In this document: in pieces, positions 35,361-46,431 of the stretch
Layout of the letters: the number at the start of each line of letters is the position of its first letter
Numbering within the stretch: the first letter of the stretch is position 1
Source: Skeletonema tropicum
Taxonomy: Eukaryota; Bacillariophyta; Thalassiosirophyceae; Thalassiosirales; Thalassiosiraceae
Assembly: GCA_037178625.1 (NCBI GenBank)
Contig: CM074143.1
Location: 620,001 to 684,000 of the forward strand
DNA: 64,000 nt
Direction of reading: 5' to 3'
The notes under the pieces: generated by a model
What the model was told of the DNA's origin: nothing
Databases searched by the model: none
The model's input: the letters and a program-made list of their open reading frames with translations, nothing else
Translations under genes and position numbers: made by a program

Positions 35361-38300
35361 TTACATTGCATTGCATTTGTTTATGCGTTCATTCAGTATT
35401 TTATTCATCATGAGTGATACCTTTCCTGGGATTGCCTGCGGCATGTTGAACATATAACCGCGCAAACATGTTTCGTTTTTGATGTTGTTACATCCCAGCG
35501 GCCTCAAGTCATGAACCGTTATTGTATATTGTTTGTCTTCGCCATTGCACAGAAGCAAGCCTTCGAAAAGCTGTGGATCATGATCAATAGTTCCCATATT
35601 TGAAGGTTCTGCATAGCTCATTGATAAGTCGCATACAACTCTTCGGTATACTTCTAGTATGCCAGCGCGACAAATCACAACCCATGACGATCCATCAGGT
35701 AGTACTTCATTGCGCCCAAAACGTTCCTCAAGAAACCTTTTCATTCCAGTTTCGTCAACACCATGATCGCTCATTTGCTTGACATCCTCGATGAACTGGA
35801 GTAACCATGCCATTCGATAAGGCCATTGCTCTACGAGAATGGCCATCTTCAGTATTTTTGCAGTGAGTTCTGTTAAGATTGGATTAGACCCCTCGATGCG
35901 CAACTCAGCAATGCGCCGTGAGACATTGAAAATATTGATAATGCGTTTCATTCTCCTTGGATTGCCATCAATGAAAGGCATCAAAGCTTCTAGGCAACTC
36001 CGGTCGGTCTCATTCATCATGGGAATATATAACCCAGAGGGCGGTGGGCCCAGAACATTAACATTATCACCATTCGTGTCAGCATCATTGCTGCGGATGC
36101 CATTGGAGTTAGACTCAGAAGCCTGCCGCTCATCTGACACCCCAAGTTGAGCGTCCTGGATGAACTGCAATGTTGTTTGTGAAATCATGGAGCACAAGTT
36201 TTCGCGATGTTCGTCACATGCATTTTGAGGGCTTTCTGATACTATCTTGATCAATTCGCTTTCTTTCATGCCGATCACACCCTTGTGTCCAGGTAGGGAA
36301 ATAATACGCCCTCTCCTATCCAGCTCAGTAGCTATTTGTGTTAGTGGAAAGATGGGGTCTTTGTGTTGCTTTTCTCTCACACCTGTTCCTAGTTCTTCAA
36401 AGAGACCTAATCTTTCATAAAGGCCTTCCTTCATGAACCTAGAGAGTACCCGTGCTGGATCGAGTTCTTTTTCGTCAATAATCTTGCCAAGGTAAAATTT
36501 CTTTGCATCATTGGTCAGCTCTGGCAGTACAAAGGGTAGCTGAACAATCTTGTCAAGGAACTCATGCCCGCTGATGTTGGCTTTGTCAAATAACCCAACT
36601 TTCATTGCCTCAATACATTGTACAACAATGCGACTATCAATTGCCATCCACACTGAGATTGGACCATCAACAAGCAAAAGAATGACTGCCTCCAAAACGC
36701 TGACCACTGCCTCTTTTGGACATCGATCTAGATCATCGATAAACACGCAGAGCCGCAGAGATCGATTGCAGCCAATCTCCTTGTCTAGATATGTCTCCGT
36801 AGTCAGCAAATCAAATAAGTATCCAATCTCTGTCTTTACTTCGCCCACTGCACCGATCAGGCACCAGGAAGCATGCATTGTGAAAACGCATTTGTGAGGA
36901 AGACGGAAGACACAAGCAAGCAACAAGGCAAATAGTACTCACTGAAGCCTAGCTCATTTTTGAAATCTTTTCGCTTGGTACTTCCAGATGCCTTTTCGAG
37001 TATGTAGTCTCCTTGTGTCTTTCGGATGTAAGGAAGAATCTTCTTGCAGAACGTGATGACTTCATTTTAGACCAGCGTATCGTAGATTGAGAAAGCGATG
37101 TAAGACATTTGTAAGATACAAAGATGGAATATATCTTTGTCAAAAAACGTACCATTTGCAAGCAGAGGACAAAACGCAGCCACAGTTGCGATGACAGCTG
37201 CCAATACACCTCCTCCGTTCCCTTCCTCTTCACTACTATCCATAGCCTCCAACACATCAGTAGCGTTGTTGGTTACATTTACCACCTTTCCAAGACAGGT
37301 TCTATTGATGTTTGTACAGTTCATGATGGTCAAAGTCAGTAGCACGGCAAGCGCAATTAGGAATACGAATAGATAAAGGGAGAACTGAGCGCGAAACATA
37401 AGAAGAGCCCTCTTTCTGTTCCGTGCCTTCTCTTGGGGTGATAAATTGCGATTTGACTCGTCATACACTTTCTCTTCTGCTAGTTCAATACCAGCACGAT
37501 GGTATCGTACAGCCTTCTCCCCAAATTCAGCTTGTACGGCATCCCACAATTCCTTCATTAGGGAGGCCCAGAGCAAATCAGATCCTTGATATGTCCATGC
37601 GTTGAAGTCGACGATCTTGTACTTCACAGCACCAGTAGGAATGTGATTTGTTTTGCTGCAGCACCATTGTAAGCACACGACGTAGTGAAGTCCATTGCGA
37701 GCGTGGCATAGGAAAGATGCAATAGCTCGTACTATTAGAAGCAGTGCAATGACAAATAATGTTCCACATGGAACCATATCCCAATGATGAGCGTCTCCGT
37801 CACCCAGAGGCACATCACCAGTAATTATACCAGCAATTTGTTTTGCATCTTTCTCTCGCTTGAATATGGGTTAGATTTGAACAAGAAGAAAAGAAATATT
37901 AGTTGGATGATATTGCGAGACGGGGAAGATCATGCCAGAGATACTTACATTGCCGTTATTGCTGTTTGCTGTCTCACGTTGCATCTTCGTTCTTACCAAA
38001 TAGATTGGCCAATAAACAATCCAAATCGGAGAGAGTGAAATGAGAAATATCAGAAAGAAAATGGCATTCGTCTCAATTCGACTTGAACGCGCATCTTGGG
38101 ATCTGATCTGTATTCTTTCGTTATCGTTATCGTCCAAGCCCAGCTCATACCCTTTTCTGCATGATTTACACCCACAAAAAATGCAAAGAAACAACCTGGC
38201 AAGGTGCTCCATGAATGTGACCGGAGCGGTAGGCGACTCCTCCGACGTCTCCCTCCCCCTCCAAAATTTCTTCGTGTCATTCAAGACATATGGATCTAAC

Positions 38301-39774
38301 ATTAGCCTCTCCACCGCATTATTGTATGGTTTCTTCGCATCCTCAGCTGCTTTTTTGTTAAGTTGTGAATCACCAACAAGCTTGTGAACATTATACAGTA
38401 GCAGTGCGTCTTCTTCCAGGAACTCTGCCCTGAGACACTTTGTTATTTGCTTCCACAGAGTTGACTTACCGCCACCCCATCTGGATAAAGCAGCAAAAAG
38501 AATGGTAAGGAACGTATCATACTTTTATCAATAGAATTCTGCGAAACAACATACCTTCCATAAAGTCCGACACAGAGAGAGCTCCCCGGTAGCTCTGCCT
38601 GACGAGATGCATAAGCAAGAGCTCGGGCGTACATTAGATAGTTGAGACGGTCAATATGTGAAGACTTGTCGGCTACGGTTCCTATTTGATGTGTCTTCCC
38701 CCAGATTGCCCGCAATGTACCATTGTCCATTAAGTCAAGAGGGGTAAGACCGTTGTTGTCTTTGCCCTGCAATGGTCCTGAGTTTATCTGAACCAGATAT
38801 TTGATAACGTCGGAGGATGCACCTCTTTTGCACGACAAATGGAGCGGGTAACTGCCATCTGCATCCTTTTTGCTAAGGAGTTCTTTTCCTTTGTCACCAT
38901 CTGTCTCCTCCACCAGATATTTGATAACGTCGAGGGAGGCACCAGCACGGCACGCCCAATGAAGCGGGTAACTGCCAAATTCATCCTTTTTGCCAAGTAG
39001 TTCTTTTCCTTTGACACCATCTGCCTCTTCCACCAGATATTTGATAACGTCAAGGGAGGCACCGCCGGCGCAAGCCAAATGGAGCGGGTACATGCCAACT
39101 GAATCCTCTTTGGACAGCAGTTCTTTTCCTTTGTCGCCATCTGCCTCCTCCACAAGATATTTGATTACTTCGAGGGAGGCACCAGCACTGCACGCCAAAT
39201 AGAGCGGGTACTTGCCATCAGAATCCTCTTTGCCAAGCAGTTCTTTACCTTTGTCGCCATCTGCCTCCTCCACCAGATATTTGATCACGTCGATGGAGGC
39301 ACCGCCGGCGCAAGCACAATGGAGCGGGTACCTGCCATAATTATCCTTTTTGCCAAGCAGTTCTTTTCCTTTGTCACCTTCTACCTCCTCCACCAGATAT
39401 TTGATCACGTTGAGGGTACCGCGGGCGCAAGCCCAATGGAGCGGATATCTGCCAACTGAATCCTCTTTGGACAGCAGTTCTTTTCCTTTGTCGCCATCTG
39501 CCTCCTCCACAAGATATTTGATTACTTCGAGGGAGGCACCATCTTGGCACGCATAATGGAGCGGGTATTCATGTTTCAAACATTCTTCAACAGTCATCAT
39601 CATGTCATCAGTTTGGGCAGCAGCACTGCCATCATCACCATCATTTGCATTTGGCGCACCTTCCAATTCTTCGCCAACGTTCCCCATCTCCTCGTCTTCC
39701 TCTTCTTCCTTCTCTTCGCCGCCAATAAGCGAGACCATTTCATCCCATTCATACATGTTCGATGCATCTCCCAT
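35361..39774 (-). CDS. Ankyrin-repeat KAP-family P-loop NTPase, copy A (Kidins220-like architecture)
   Basis: Five exons, 39774-38555, 38480-37949, 37858-37153, 37059-36943 and 36847-35361, give 1,353 aa with matching phases. The N-terminus is acidic, then about eight 40-residue ankyrin repeats (PLHLACAGGASLDVIKYL type). The Walker A motif is built across intron 1: GLYGR in exon 1, WGGGKST in exon 2. Four hydrophobic segments follow (end of exon 2; start, middle and end of exon 3). The KAP signature FNAWTYQGSDLLWASL is in exon 3. Walker B is LRLCVFIDDLDRCPKEAVV in exon 5, with NPRRMKRIINIF further on. Ankyrins plus a KAP domain with inserted membrane helices is the layout of animal Kidins220/ARMS, a membrane scaffold (known). 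The role here is unknown. It is paralogous to 46432-51249 and transcribed divergently from the HMA gene at 40240. Confidence 0.87.
38700..39560 (-). repeat. About 120-bp tandem repeats encoding ankyrin units, copy A
   Basis: Successive units recur about every 120 bp (for example around 38879, 38998, 39118, 39238 and 39358) with high nucleotide identity. They encode about eight ankyrin repeats, against about eleven in copy B. Confidence 0.85.
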
Positions 39775-40239
39775 TGTGAGAGAGGTGGAGTTGGTGAAGG
39801 GTATCTTTGTCTAATCTCTAGAGCTGTACAATTGGTATTGGGAAGAGTAGAGGTGTTCGCTAACTGACACGGTTTGTTCACTGTATCAACATACCAAGGT
39901 CGTCTTCGAATAAAGTCGAGCTGAATGTTTATTGCCCCAGCATTATGTATCAATCAGGGAGAGTTACTGACTGCTTTCATACTTAATACAATATCGGTTC
40001 GTCGATCTGTCAGAGAAGCCCTGGAAAATGGAGAACGAGGAAGGAAAGTGAAGATACAGTAAGATGAAGATCAAACGTGACGGGATGACGTCATCACGGA
40101 CAGATTCGCCCACAGCGCAGAACAGAAAAAATCTTTTTGGTGCAAAAAATCGACTTCAATGTTCCCATGATCGAATCAGCCTCCGCTCCATCCTGTTTAC
40201 CTCGCTATGTAGTTATTGATTGTAGTTACTGACGAAACA
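39775..40239. other. Divergent promoter region, KAP copy A / HMA copy A
   Basis: 465 bp between two divergent starts. It holds the CRE-type block at 40086. The equivalent region in copy B is about 1.3 kb because of extra sequence. Confidence 0.5.
40086..40114. promoter_or_regulatory. CRE-type palindrome plus GATTCGCCCACA block (KAP/HMA copy A)
   Basis: TGACGTCATCA at 40086 is followed by CGGACAGATTCGCCCACAG. It lies about 310 bp upstream of the KAP start and about 150 bp upstream of the HMA-gene start. Confidence 0.5.
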
Positions 40240-41013
40240 ATGGTGACAAAACCAATGCTATACCTCGGCATAGGACTAGCCCTCCTCTCCTCCGACCTCT
40301 GCTTATTGCTCCTAACTCTCAACTTCTTGGGCTGGTTTAACATTCTCCATGCAGATCTGACCTTCATCGAACAAGCGGCGGAAACTATCTCTGCCATTCA
40401 GCTCTACTTTCAGTCGGCTACGGTGGCTTGGCTGGTCCTCGTTCTGATTTCAGCTGTGCAAAAGCGACAGAAGGATGAGAAAGTAGCCGTAGTATCTGAC
40501 GACAGCAAGGTCACGAAAGAGGGGAAGAATAAAAGTCATGGAGCTTCATCCCTAAAGTCAATCTGCATCGTGGTTTTAACTTTACTGACACCGCACATGC
40601 TAGAGTCTCATCGACATTGTCATCCGATTCTTCGACGGTCACTCATTCGTCATCAATCTACTTCAGTCACGAACAATCAACACGATACTGGCGCAGATTC
40701 CAGTGTCAACACGCAGGAAGAAGCCACCATCGCTAGTAGTATTACACCACAAGAACTTGTATTTTCAGTTGACAACATGACCTGTGGTGGGTGTGGCTCA
40801 CATGTACGAAATCTTGTCGAGTCCAATTTAAATCAGCAGCAGCAGCAGCAGCAACAAGCATCATCCATGACTATTGACAAGGTCGCTGTGGATTGGAGAG
40901 CTGGAGTATTGTCAATATATGGAGGAAATTTGAACGAGTTTGTCGATCAGAGTGTGATTATTGACATGTTGAAGAAGGAGGGGTATCCTACATCATTTTT
41001 GTATGTCAATTGA
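40240..41013 (+). CDS. Small membrane protein with C-terminal heavy-metal-associated (HMA) domain, copy A
   Basis: A 257-aa frame from the ATG at 40240 (MVTKPMLYLGIGLALLSSD). The first about 75 residues hold two hydrophobic segments. After a Lys/His-rich middle with a further hydrophobic stretch (about 110-120), the last about 85 residues form an HMA fold: LVFSVDNMTCGGCGSHVRNL, where the paired Cys of MTCGGC would bind a soft metal such as Cu(I) or Zn. A poly-Gln loop interrupts the domain (about 203-210), followed by VDWRAGVLSIYG and KKEGYPTSF. HMA domains carry metals in copper chaperones and P-type ATPases (known). A membrane-tethered metal chaperone or sensor is inferred. The gene is divergent from KAP copy A. 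Its paralog at 52558 is broken. Confidence 0.75.
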   Translation: MVTKPMLYLGIGLALLSSDLCLLLLTLNFLGWFNILHADLTFIEQAAETISAIQLYFQSATVAWLVLVLISAVQKRQKDEKVAVVSDDSKVTKEGKNKSHGASSLKSICIVVLTLLTPHMLESHRHCHPILRRSLIRHQSTSVTNNQHDTGADSSVNTQEEATIASSITPQELVFSVDNMTCGGCGSHVRNLVESNLNQQQQQQQQASSMTIDKVAVDWRAGVLSIYGGNLNEFVDQSVIIDMLKKEGYPTSFLYVN

Positions 41014-41195
41014 TGTTATCGTTGAAGGTCGAGCTTCTCGTGTACTTATCGTTTGCGTTGTCAAAAGTAATTAGTGTGTGTACTATCAATAATTATCATG
41101 AAACGAAAAAGGTGAACGATAGCCACTCTGCAACACATCATGGATATTTGTTGTATGCACAATCAAATCATCATCAATCGTTCTCTACCCCTCTC

Positions 41196-41442
41196 TCAAA
41201 ATCTTCGCCTCTTTCTCTGCGCAGCCGTATTATTAGGAGGTGTCAACGACGAACTCTCTTCATCACCAGCACTACTATTACCCCGTTTACTCCTTCGTGG
41301 TTCCTCCTCTCCATCTCTCCTTCCTCGGATCCCGATCCCTCCTCCCCTTCCGACTCGGCTGCCTTATCAGTATCCGTCTTATCCACAGTAATCTCCTTGA
41401 TCCCGCCCCACAGATTCATCATCGGACCGTTCCTATTAATTA
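41196..41442 (-). pseudogene. 3' fragment of the coiled-coil gene, copied with block A
   Basis: 41014-41442 is almost identical to 53320-53735, which includes the stop and last about 80 codons of the gene at 53502-55635. Here a frameshift has entered, and a DNA transposon interrupts the sequence at 41443; a further about 40 bp of the copied gene remains at 45951-45990. No upstream exon exists, so it is a dead fragment. Confidence 0.85.
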
Positions 41443-41689
41443 GGCGACTTTGATTTGATGTCCAGTGTAAGTGAGGGGTGGTGGGGGGTGGAACGCTGGT
41501 GGGACGCCTCCAAATGCAGAACGCCAGATACCCAATGGGCACCAAATATACCCAAAATAGCTAGTGTCACATTTAAATATTTCTTTATGTAGTGGTGTCC
41601 TACCGGTATTAGAAGTCTTGCTTCTGAGACAATATCAGCTTCAAGATGGCACCGTGTGGTTCTGCATGTCCCCACTCCCCACCATTTTG

Positions 41690-41762
41690 AAAACGGCTTG
41701 GTGCCGTTTGCCAATGGGCTCAGAACCGCAATGGCATGAAAACGGCACAAAAGTGCCGTTTT
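41690..41762. repeat. Left subterminal palindromes of the DDE transposon
   Basis: Two hairpins: 41690-41709 (AAAACGGCTTGGTGCCGTTT) and 41739-41762 (arms AAAACGGCAC / GTGCCGTTTT, AAAA loop). The second, with its outer flank CTACTCCGAC, is inverted relative to the right-end copy. Possible transposase binding sites. Confidence 0.85.
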
Positions 41763-42159
41763 GCTACTCCGACTTGTAAGTAGTGTCAAAGCTCTCTACT
41801 GTAACTCTCTACTCTCTCTAGAGCTACTTAGAGCGAGTAAAGTACAGCTCCTTTTGTGTTTTCCCTCACAAACCTGTACAGCTGTTTTCACGGATTTTCG
41901 GATAGCCGTTCAAGTTTCGAATTCCTACGTATGTTAGGTACAAATGACGTAGTGAGTCTTATAAAAAACCATTGGGCCGATTTCTCCCAACTCACCCCTC
42001 AACAAGAGCCACTCCGCGCAAAAAGATGCCAACCATGGCCAAATTCCGGAGCGTACTACGCACAACAAGTTGGATATTTGCTCAACCAAAAGGATAAATT
42101 AACCTCTCTTGCATGTCTAGATCCAAAATAGCCAATTAGGTTGACTAAAGATTGTAATC

Positions 42160-45100
42160 ATGAACGATGGTAATACACTTTTTGAATACCTTTTCACACG
42201 GCTCATCAGTAAAAGTGACACTTATCGCGGCAGGTGGATTTGCGACCAGTCGTTGGTAGAGATATTGCACAGACACTATACGAATGTAGATAAAGACAAT
42301 ACCTTACGGAACAAACTCGTGCAGCGTCTGAACAAGGCAGCCGGACCTTTCAACAGCAGCAATGTACACAAGATATACCACAAAAATTTCACAACATCAT
42401 GTCCATTCAATTCGTCATTACGCCGGATGGTGCACTATTACTACTTTGGAAAGGGAGAGAAAGTGCCCAACGAACCAATACGCGCAGCAGAGTTATTGTG
42501 CACAGAAATAGAACATATACAGAGTTACAGTGCAACTAATAATCGGCAGCGATCTTGCAACAAGCCGGAGCAAGTATCATTTCCCGACGATGGATGCGCT
42601 GGTAAGAAGAAGAACAAAAATAATGAGAACAAACGTAAAGAAGCAACAAAATCATCAGCGGCTGCACCAATTACTCCTACTCCACAAAAAAGAACAAGGC
42701 GCTCGCAACGACTAGTTGAGCAGCAGCAGAGCCCTCTCGTGCCATTCGTCACCAACGTGGGTAGATTAGAGGATGAGAATAATCAAGTTGACGACGAAGA
42801 TGAAGATGAAGACGACGACAATAACAACAGCAGTGGCGATATAGACGGGGATAACAGCAGCAACAACCAGACTCCGAATATTATATGGCAGTCACCTGAA
42901 GCAGCAGCTCTCTTCGGATTTGACGAAGGTGCCGATGTGTACAACGGACTAGTGCAATTGGTTGAATCACTTACACTGGTGGGGCAATCAGCAAATGGAT
43001 ACGAAGAAGCAGGCGTCATTGACTTGCACGAAGATAGTAAATTGACAAAGCATGCCTTATTTGACTTACGCAATAAATGTTTATACCTCAGGGTTGCGTA
43101 TTCAATAGCACTTGCCGAGTATCGAGTTGGGTTTCCATTCCAAGCTTGTTGCGACAAAGCGGCAAGGCTGCTCAATGATTTAACACTGTTCAATGCAGCA
43201 ACTGGTAGGACAATCATGAATTGGAACCGTATCTTCCGCGTTAATCATCAATTTCCAAACCCCAACCCCTACGTCGCCAATGGTATCAAACGAAAGCCTA
43301 CACTATTTGAGGTATTTCCGACAGCAGCAGTAGATGTGTCAAACTTCATACTTGACCATCTGGAACATTTCAGCGTTGAATTGCTGAGGGAACATTTTAA
43401 CACAACAATGATAAAGCAACTAAATGAAGAGGTGAAAACCAACATCAACTTTACCGAAGACTCAGAAGAATTTCAACTGGTTGACAGATATCTCAAAAAT
43501 CCACCATCATACTCAACGGTTGGGAGGTGGGTCGGATACCTTGGTTTCAAACGAGAGGTGTCAAAGAAATGCTACTACGTTGATGGCCATGAGTATGCCG
43601 AACAGATAGAGCATCGGTCTCGGTTAACAGACGAATATCTATCAGTGCTTGAACCACGATCTCATCGATGGGTTCATTTGTCACAGACCGAATTTGACGA
43701 TTTGAAAACAGCGCTCGAAGATGACAAAGATGGCGAGAAGGCGAAGGACATGTTAGATAAGGTTGCTTATAAGTTCAAGGGAGTTGATGAAAAAGTATAC
43801 TTTGAGTTTCATGTGGACAAACACGTGCGTCTGCAGAAGATTGCAAACGATAAGTATGGAGCATTTGGAGGAAGAGTAAGCATAAGAAAGAAAGCTGAAG
43901 ACAAACCTGTCATCATCTTTGGCCAGGATGAGGCTATTTTTAATGCTTTTCTGTCGCGGACTCACCAGTGGGTTGATCCGAATGGAAGGAGGGCAATTAT
44001 GCCGAAGACTGTTGGTGCTGGTATCATGATATCTGCGTTTCAATCGAGAGAATTGGGTTGGGGCATTCCTATCACCGAAGATCAGCTGAAGGAGATTAAT
44101 GCTGCTAGAGCCAATCAAGAATACTTCGACAAGGCAGCGGCAATTGCCGTAAATGGTAACACAAAAAAGCAACCACTTGAATCGTCACCTGGGATTCTTA
44201 AGTTTGCATACGGGAAGAACGGGTACTGGACAGGGAACCACACGATCCTGCAAACGGAAGATATAATAGATTGCGTAAAAGTAATACTCGGAGATGAGTA
44301 TGAATATGTCTTTCTTTTTGATTCGAGCAGTGGTCATGCAAAGAAGCGTGTTGACGGTCTTGATGCAAAGGAAATGAACAAGAATTGGCACTCGACACCA
44401 TCGCAAGCTAGGAACACCAAAATTGAACGGCAGGAGGAATTTGTCGGGCCATACTACGATGCATCCAATCCAGCAATGGTGACTATCGGTCAAGAACAAA
44501 CGATGAACTTCACCAGTGAAGATGTCGGCCCATTTTGGCTGACAGCAGAGGAACGTGAAAGACAACGGCACGACCGAGAGGTTGAAATACCAGAAGACAA
44601 GAGGAAAGAGCGACATAAGGTGAAGAAAGAGCTGATATCGGAGCTGATGGACACCGAGTGGGGGAAAAAGGAAGGAGAAATAAGGTTATGGAAGATGACA
44701 CATGCTGAGCTAGCAAAAATGGCGCAAGCGTCTAGTATCGATATCAAAATAACACCTACCACCAAAATGATATATGGATGGGAGGGCAAGGGTAAGGGAC
44801 TTCTGCAGATTGCGTATGAACGTGGCTGGATCGATATAGCAACCTTCAGAAAGGGCAGCTACCAAGTGATGAAGTATGATGATGAGGGTAACTTGGTTCC
44901 TGAGCTTTCCCTCCGGCATTTGCTTGCAAACTGCACGGATTTTTTGTCTGAACAAAGCCAACTCGAATATGTTTGTGAATCTTTGGGAGTAAGAGCCTTG
45001 ATTACAACAAAGTACCATGCTGAATACGCTGGTGAGGGTGTCGAATACTCTTGGGGATTCTCCAAAGCTCTCTACCGAAGACATCCATTAGCTCAAAAGA

Positions 45101-45489
45101 AAACGACTGCTGATTTCCTTGCATTGGTCGACAAGTGTATTTCAAGAGAGGTTCTCACTGTGGATCTCATTCGTAAGTTCAGTGCCAGGGCAAGAGGTTA
45201 CATGGAGACATATAAGATGTTGGAGATTGAGGCAAAGAATACCAAGGAGACAGAAGGTAATTCAAGTGAGGATGCACCCATTCCGCACAAGAGAATTGAA
45301 ACGCTGAAGAAGGTTTTGAAATGTCATCGTGCTGCTATTGACTTTGACAAATCTTTCATTATGAAAACTGTCTACGCAAAAGACTTTGATTTCAAGAATG
45401 ATTTGCTCAAGAAGGAAGAGAAGCTCAACTTTAGTCTCAGAGTAAAACGAGAGAATACGAAGGTGGAAGCGACGGCAAAGAAGAAATAA
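42160..45489 (+). CDS. DDE transposase
   Basis: An intact 1,109-codon frame, probably still functional. The N-terminal half has basic stretches (KKKNKNNENKRK), a very acidic run (DDEDEDEDDDN, about 210) and a region possibly used for DNA binding. The C-terminal half has catalytic-type motifs: VIIFGQDEAIFNAFL (first Asp about 590), YVFLFDSSSGHAKK (second Asp about 721) and EYAGEGVEYSWGFSKAL (Glu about 960-965). RKFSARARGYMETY near the end resembles the tail of large DDE transposases found in fungi and other eukaryotes. Segments with KGKGLLQIAYERGW and LRHLLANCTDF lie between the second Asp and the Glu. The superfamily is unassigned. It is the only long frame in the transposon. Confidence 0.85.
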   Translation: MNDGNTLFEYLFTRLISKSDTYRGRWICDQSLVEILHRHYTNVDKDNTLRNKLVQRLNKAAGPFNSSNVHKIYHKNFTTSCPFNSSLRRMVHYYYFGKGEKVPNEPIRAAELLCTEIEHIQSYSATNNRQRSCNKPEQVSFPDDGCAGKKKNKNNENKRKEATKSSAAAPITPTPQKRTRRSQRLVEQQQSPLVPFVTNVGRLEDENNQVDDEDEDEDDDNNNSSGDIDGDNSSNNQTPNIIWQSPEAAALFGFDEGADVYNGLVQLVESLTLVGQSANGYEEAGVIDLHEDSKLTKHALFDLRNKCLYLRVAYSIALAEYRVGFPFQACCDKAARLLNDLTLFNAATGRTIMNWNRIFRVNHQFPNPNPYVANGIKRKPTLFEVFPTAAVDVSNFILDHLEHFSVELLREHFNTTMIKQLNEEVKTNINFTEDSEEFQLVDRYLKNPPSYSTVGRWVGYLGFKREVSKKCYYVDGHEYAEQIEHRSRLTDEYLSVLEPRSHRWVHLSQTEFDDLKTALEDDKDGEKAKDMLDKVAYKFKGVDEKVYFEFHVDKHVRLQKIANDKYGAFGGRVSIRKKAEDKPVIIFGQDEAIFNAFLSRTHQWVDPNGRRAIMPKTVGAGIMISAFQSRELGWGIPITEDQLKEINAARANQEYFDKAAAIAVNGNTKKQPLESSPGILKFAYGKNGYWTGNHTILQTEDIIDCVKVILGDEYEYVFLFDSSSGHAKKRVDGLDAKEMNKNWHSTPSQARNTKIERQEEFVGPYYDASNPAMVTIGQEQTMNFTSEDVGPFWLTAEERERQRHDREVEIPEDKRKERHKVKKELISELMDTEWGKKEGEIRLWKMTHAELAKMAQASSIDIKITPTTKMIYGWEGKGKGLLQIAYERGWIDIATFRKGSYQVMKYDDEGNLVPELSLRHLLANCTDFLSEQSQLEYVCESLGVRALITTKYHAEYAGEGVEYSWGFSKALYRRHPLAQKKTTADFLALVDKCISREVLTVDLIRKFSARARGYMETYKMLEIEAKNTKETEGNSSEDAPIPHKRIETLKKVLKCHRAAIDFDKSFIMKTVYAKDFDFKNDLLKKEEKLNFSLRVKRENTKVEATAKKK

Positions 45490-45776
45490 ACATAGGACAA
45501 TGTTCATTTATGTCTCTTGGTGGAATATGGCATACGAGGCATTATTTACCATGGTCCGGTTGTTGTTCGCAATTGATAAAGACGGAACTTTTACGGGTAG
45601 AGTAGCTCCCCAGTTAAGGGGCTTTCAGTACGTTTGTACGTAGGAATAAAAATTCTGCGATTATCCGCCAAGATTTGCTAACAGCTGTAGCCCTTCTACG
45701 CAAGAAAGTAACCTTAAGGCCACACAATGGCTCATGCTTTGTTGTAACAACTGCACGAGGCCTTCGTCGGAGTAGC

Positions 45777-45849
45777 AAAACGGCACAAAAGTGCCGTTTT
45801 GCCTCACCATACCAGAGCTCTACGGAAAACGGCATCAAAGTGCCGTTTT
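45777..45849. repeat. Right subterminal palindromes of the DDE transposon
   Basis: 45777-45800 (arms AAAACGGCAC / GTGCCGTTTT) and 45826-45849 (AAAACGGCATCAAAGTGCCG, then TTTT). They mirror the left-end pair. Confidence 0.85.
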
Positions 45850-45950
45850 CAAAAATTGGTTGGGATATTGCTGTTGTTCTACAAAGTCTTGGACTGGGCC
45901 CTCAAAACGAGGGGTTCAATAATACTGGTAATCAAATCAAAGTCGCCTTA

Positions 45951-46431
45951 TGATGATCCTGTAACCGGCCCTCCTCCTCCACTGACTCCTCGATTGGTGA
46001 GGCGAGAAGCCGTGCAATTCCAAGGTAGGAATGGATCGTCTCCTGGAACCGAGCGCTGCGAGTTGGGCACTGCCATTAAGAACAGTAATCGACTGCTTTG
46101 CAAATGTTTCCTCTTCTACTGCTAAGAAACTTGAAGCAGGGAATCTATCACAGGATATGTCAGGGCGTAAAGTGTTGATCGTACTAAGGCTGGATTACAA
46201 GATACACTATCTTTGTCTTTGTGATTACTGCCAGGGACTCGCACTCCCGATCTATCACTATTCGTTTGATTGCTTTGACCATTGAGCTACCAAAATCTCA
46301 TGCGCAAAACATTCCTACAGAATTCAGTGACGATAGTGAGATAGCACCGAGAGATAAGTGTGAACTCGTAGCTCGTATGTTTGATGTACTCTTGGGCTTC
46401 ATTTTCATTTGCGGATCTTTCGGATACAAAA
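45951..46431. other. Junction between duplicated blocks A and B
   Basis: 45951-45990 still matches the coiled-coil gene downstream of the transposon insertion, with a short extra GTAACCGGCC stretch. From about 45990 the sequence is unique to this junction, until about 46345, where similarity to 35265 onward begins (the 3' side of the KAP genes). No gene is visible. Confidence 0.55.

Larger units (their letters stand above)
41443..45947 (+). mobile_element. Autonomous DDE DNA transposon, TTA target duplication
   Basis: 4,505 bp with imperfect terminal inverted repeats (left GGCGACTTTGATTTGATG at 41443; the right end is its inverse at about 45930-45947), flanked by TTA at 41440-41442 and 45948-45950. 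The paralogous copy B keeps the uninterrupted sequence (CTCATTATGATGATCC at about 53731), which confirms the ends. Both ends carry two subterminal hairpins of the type AAAACGGCACAAAAGTGCCG. The element encodes one large transposase (42160-45489). A 3-bp TTA target fits PIF/Harbinger- or Zator-like groups, but the protein does not let me choose. Confidence 0.88.
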
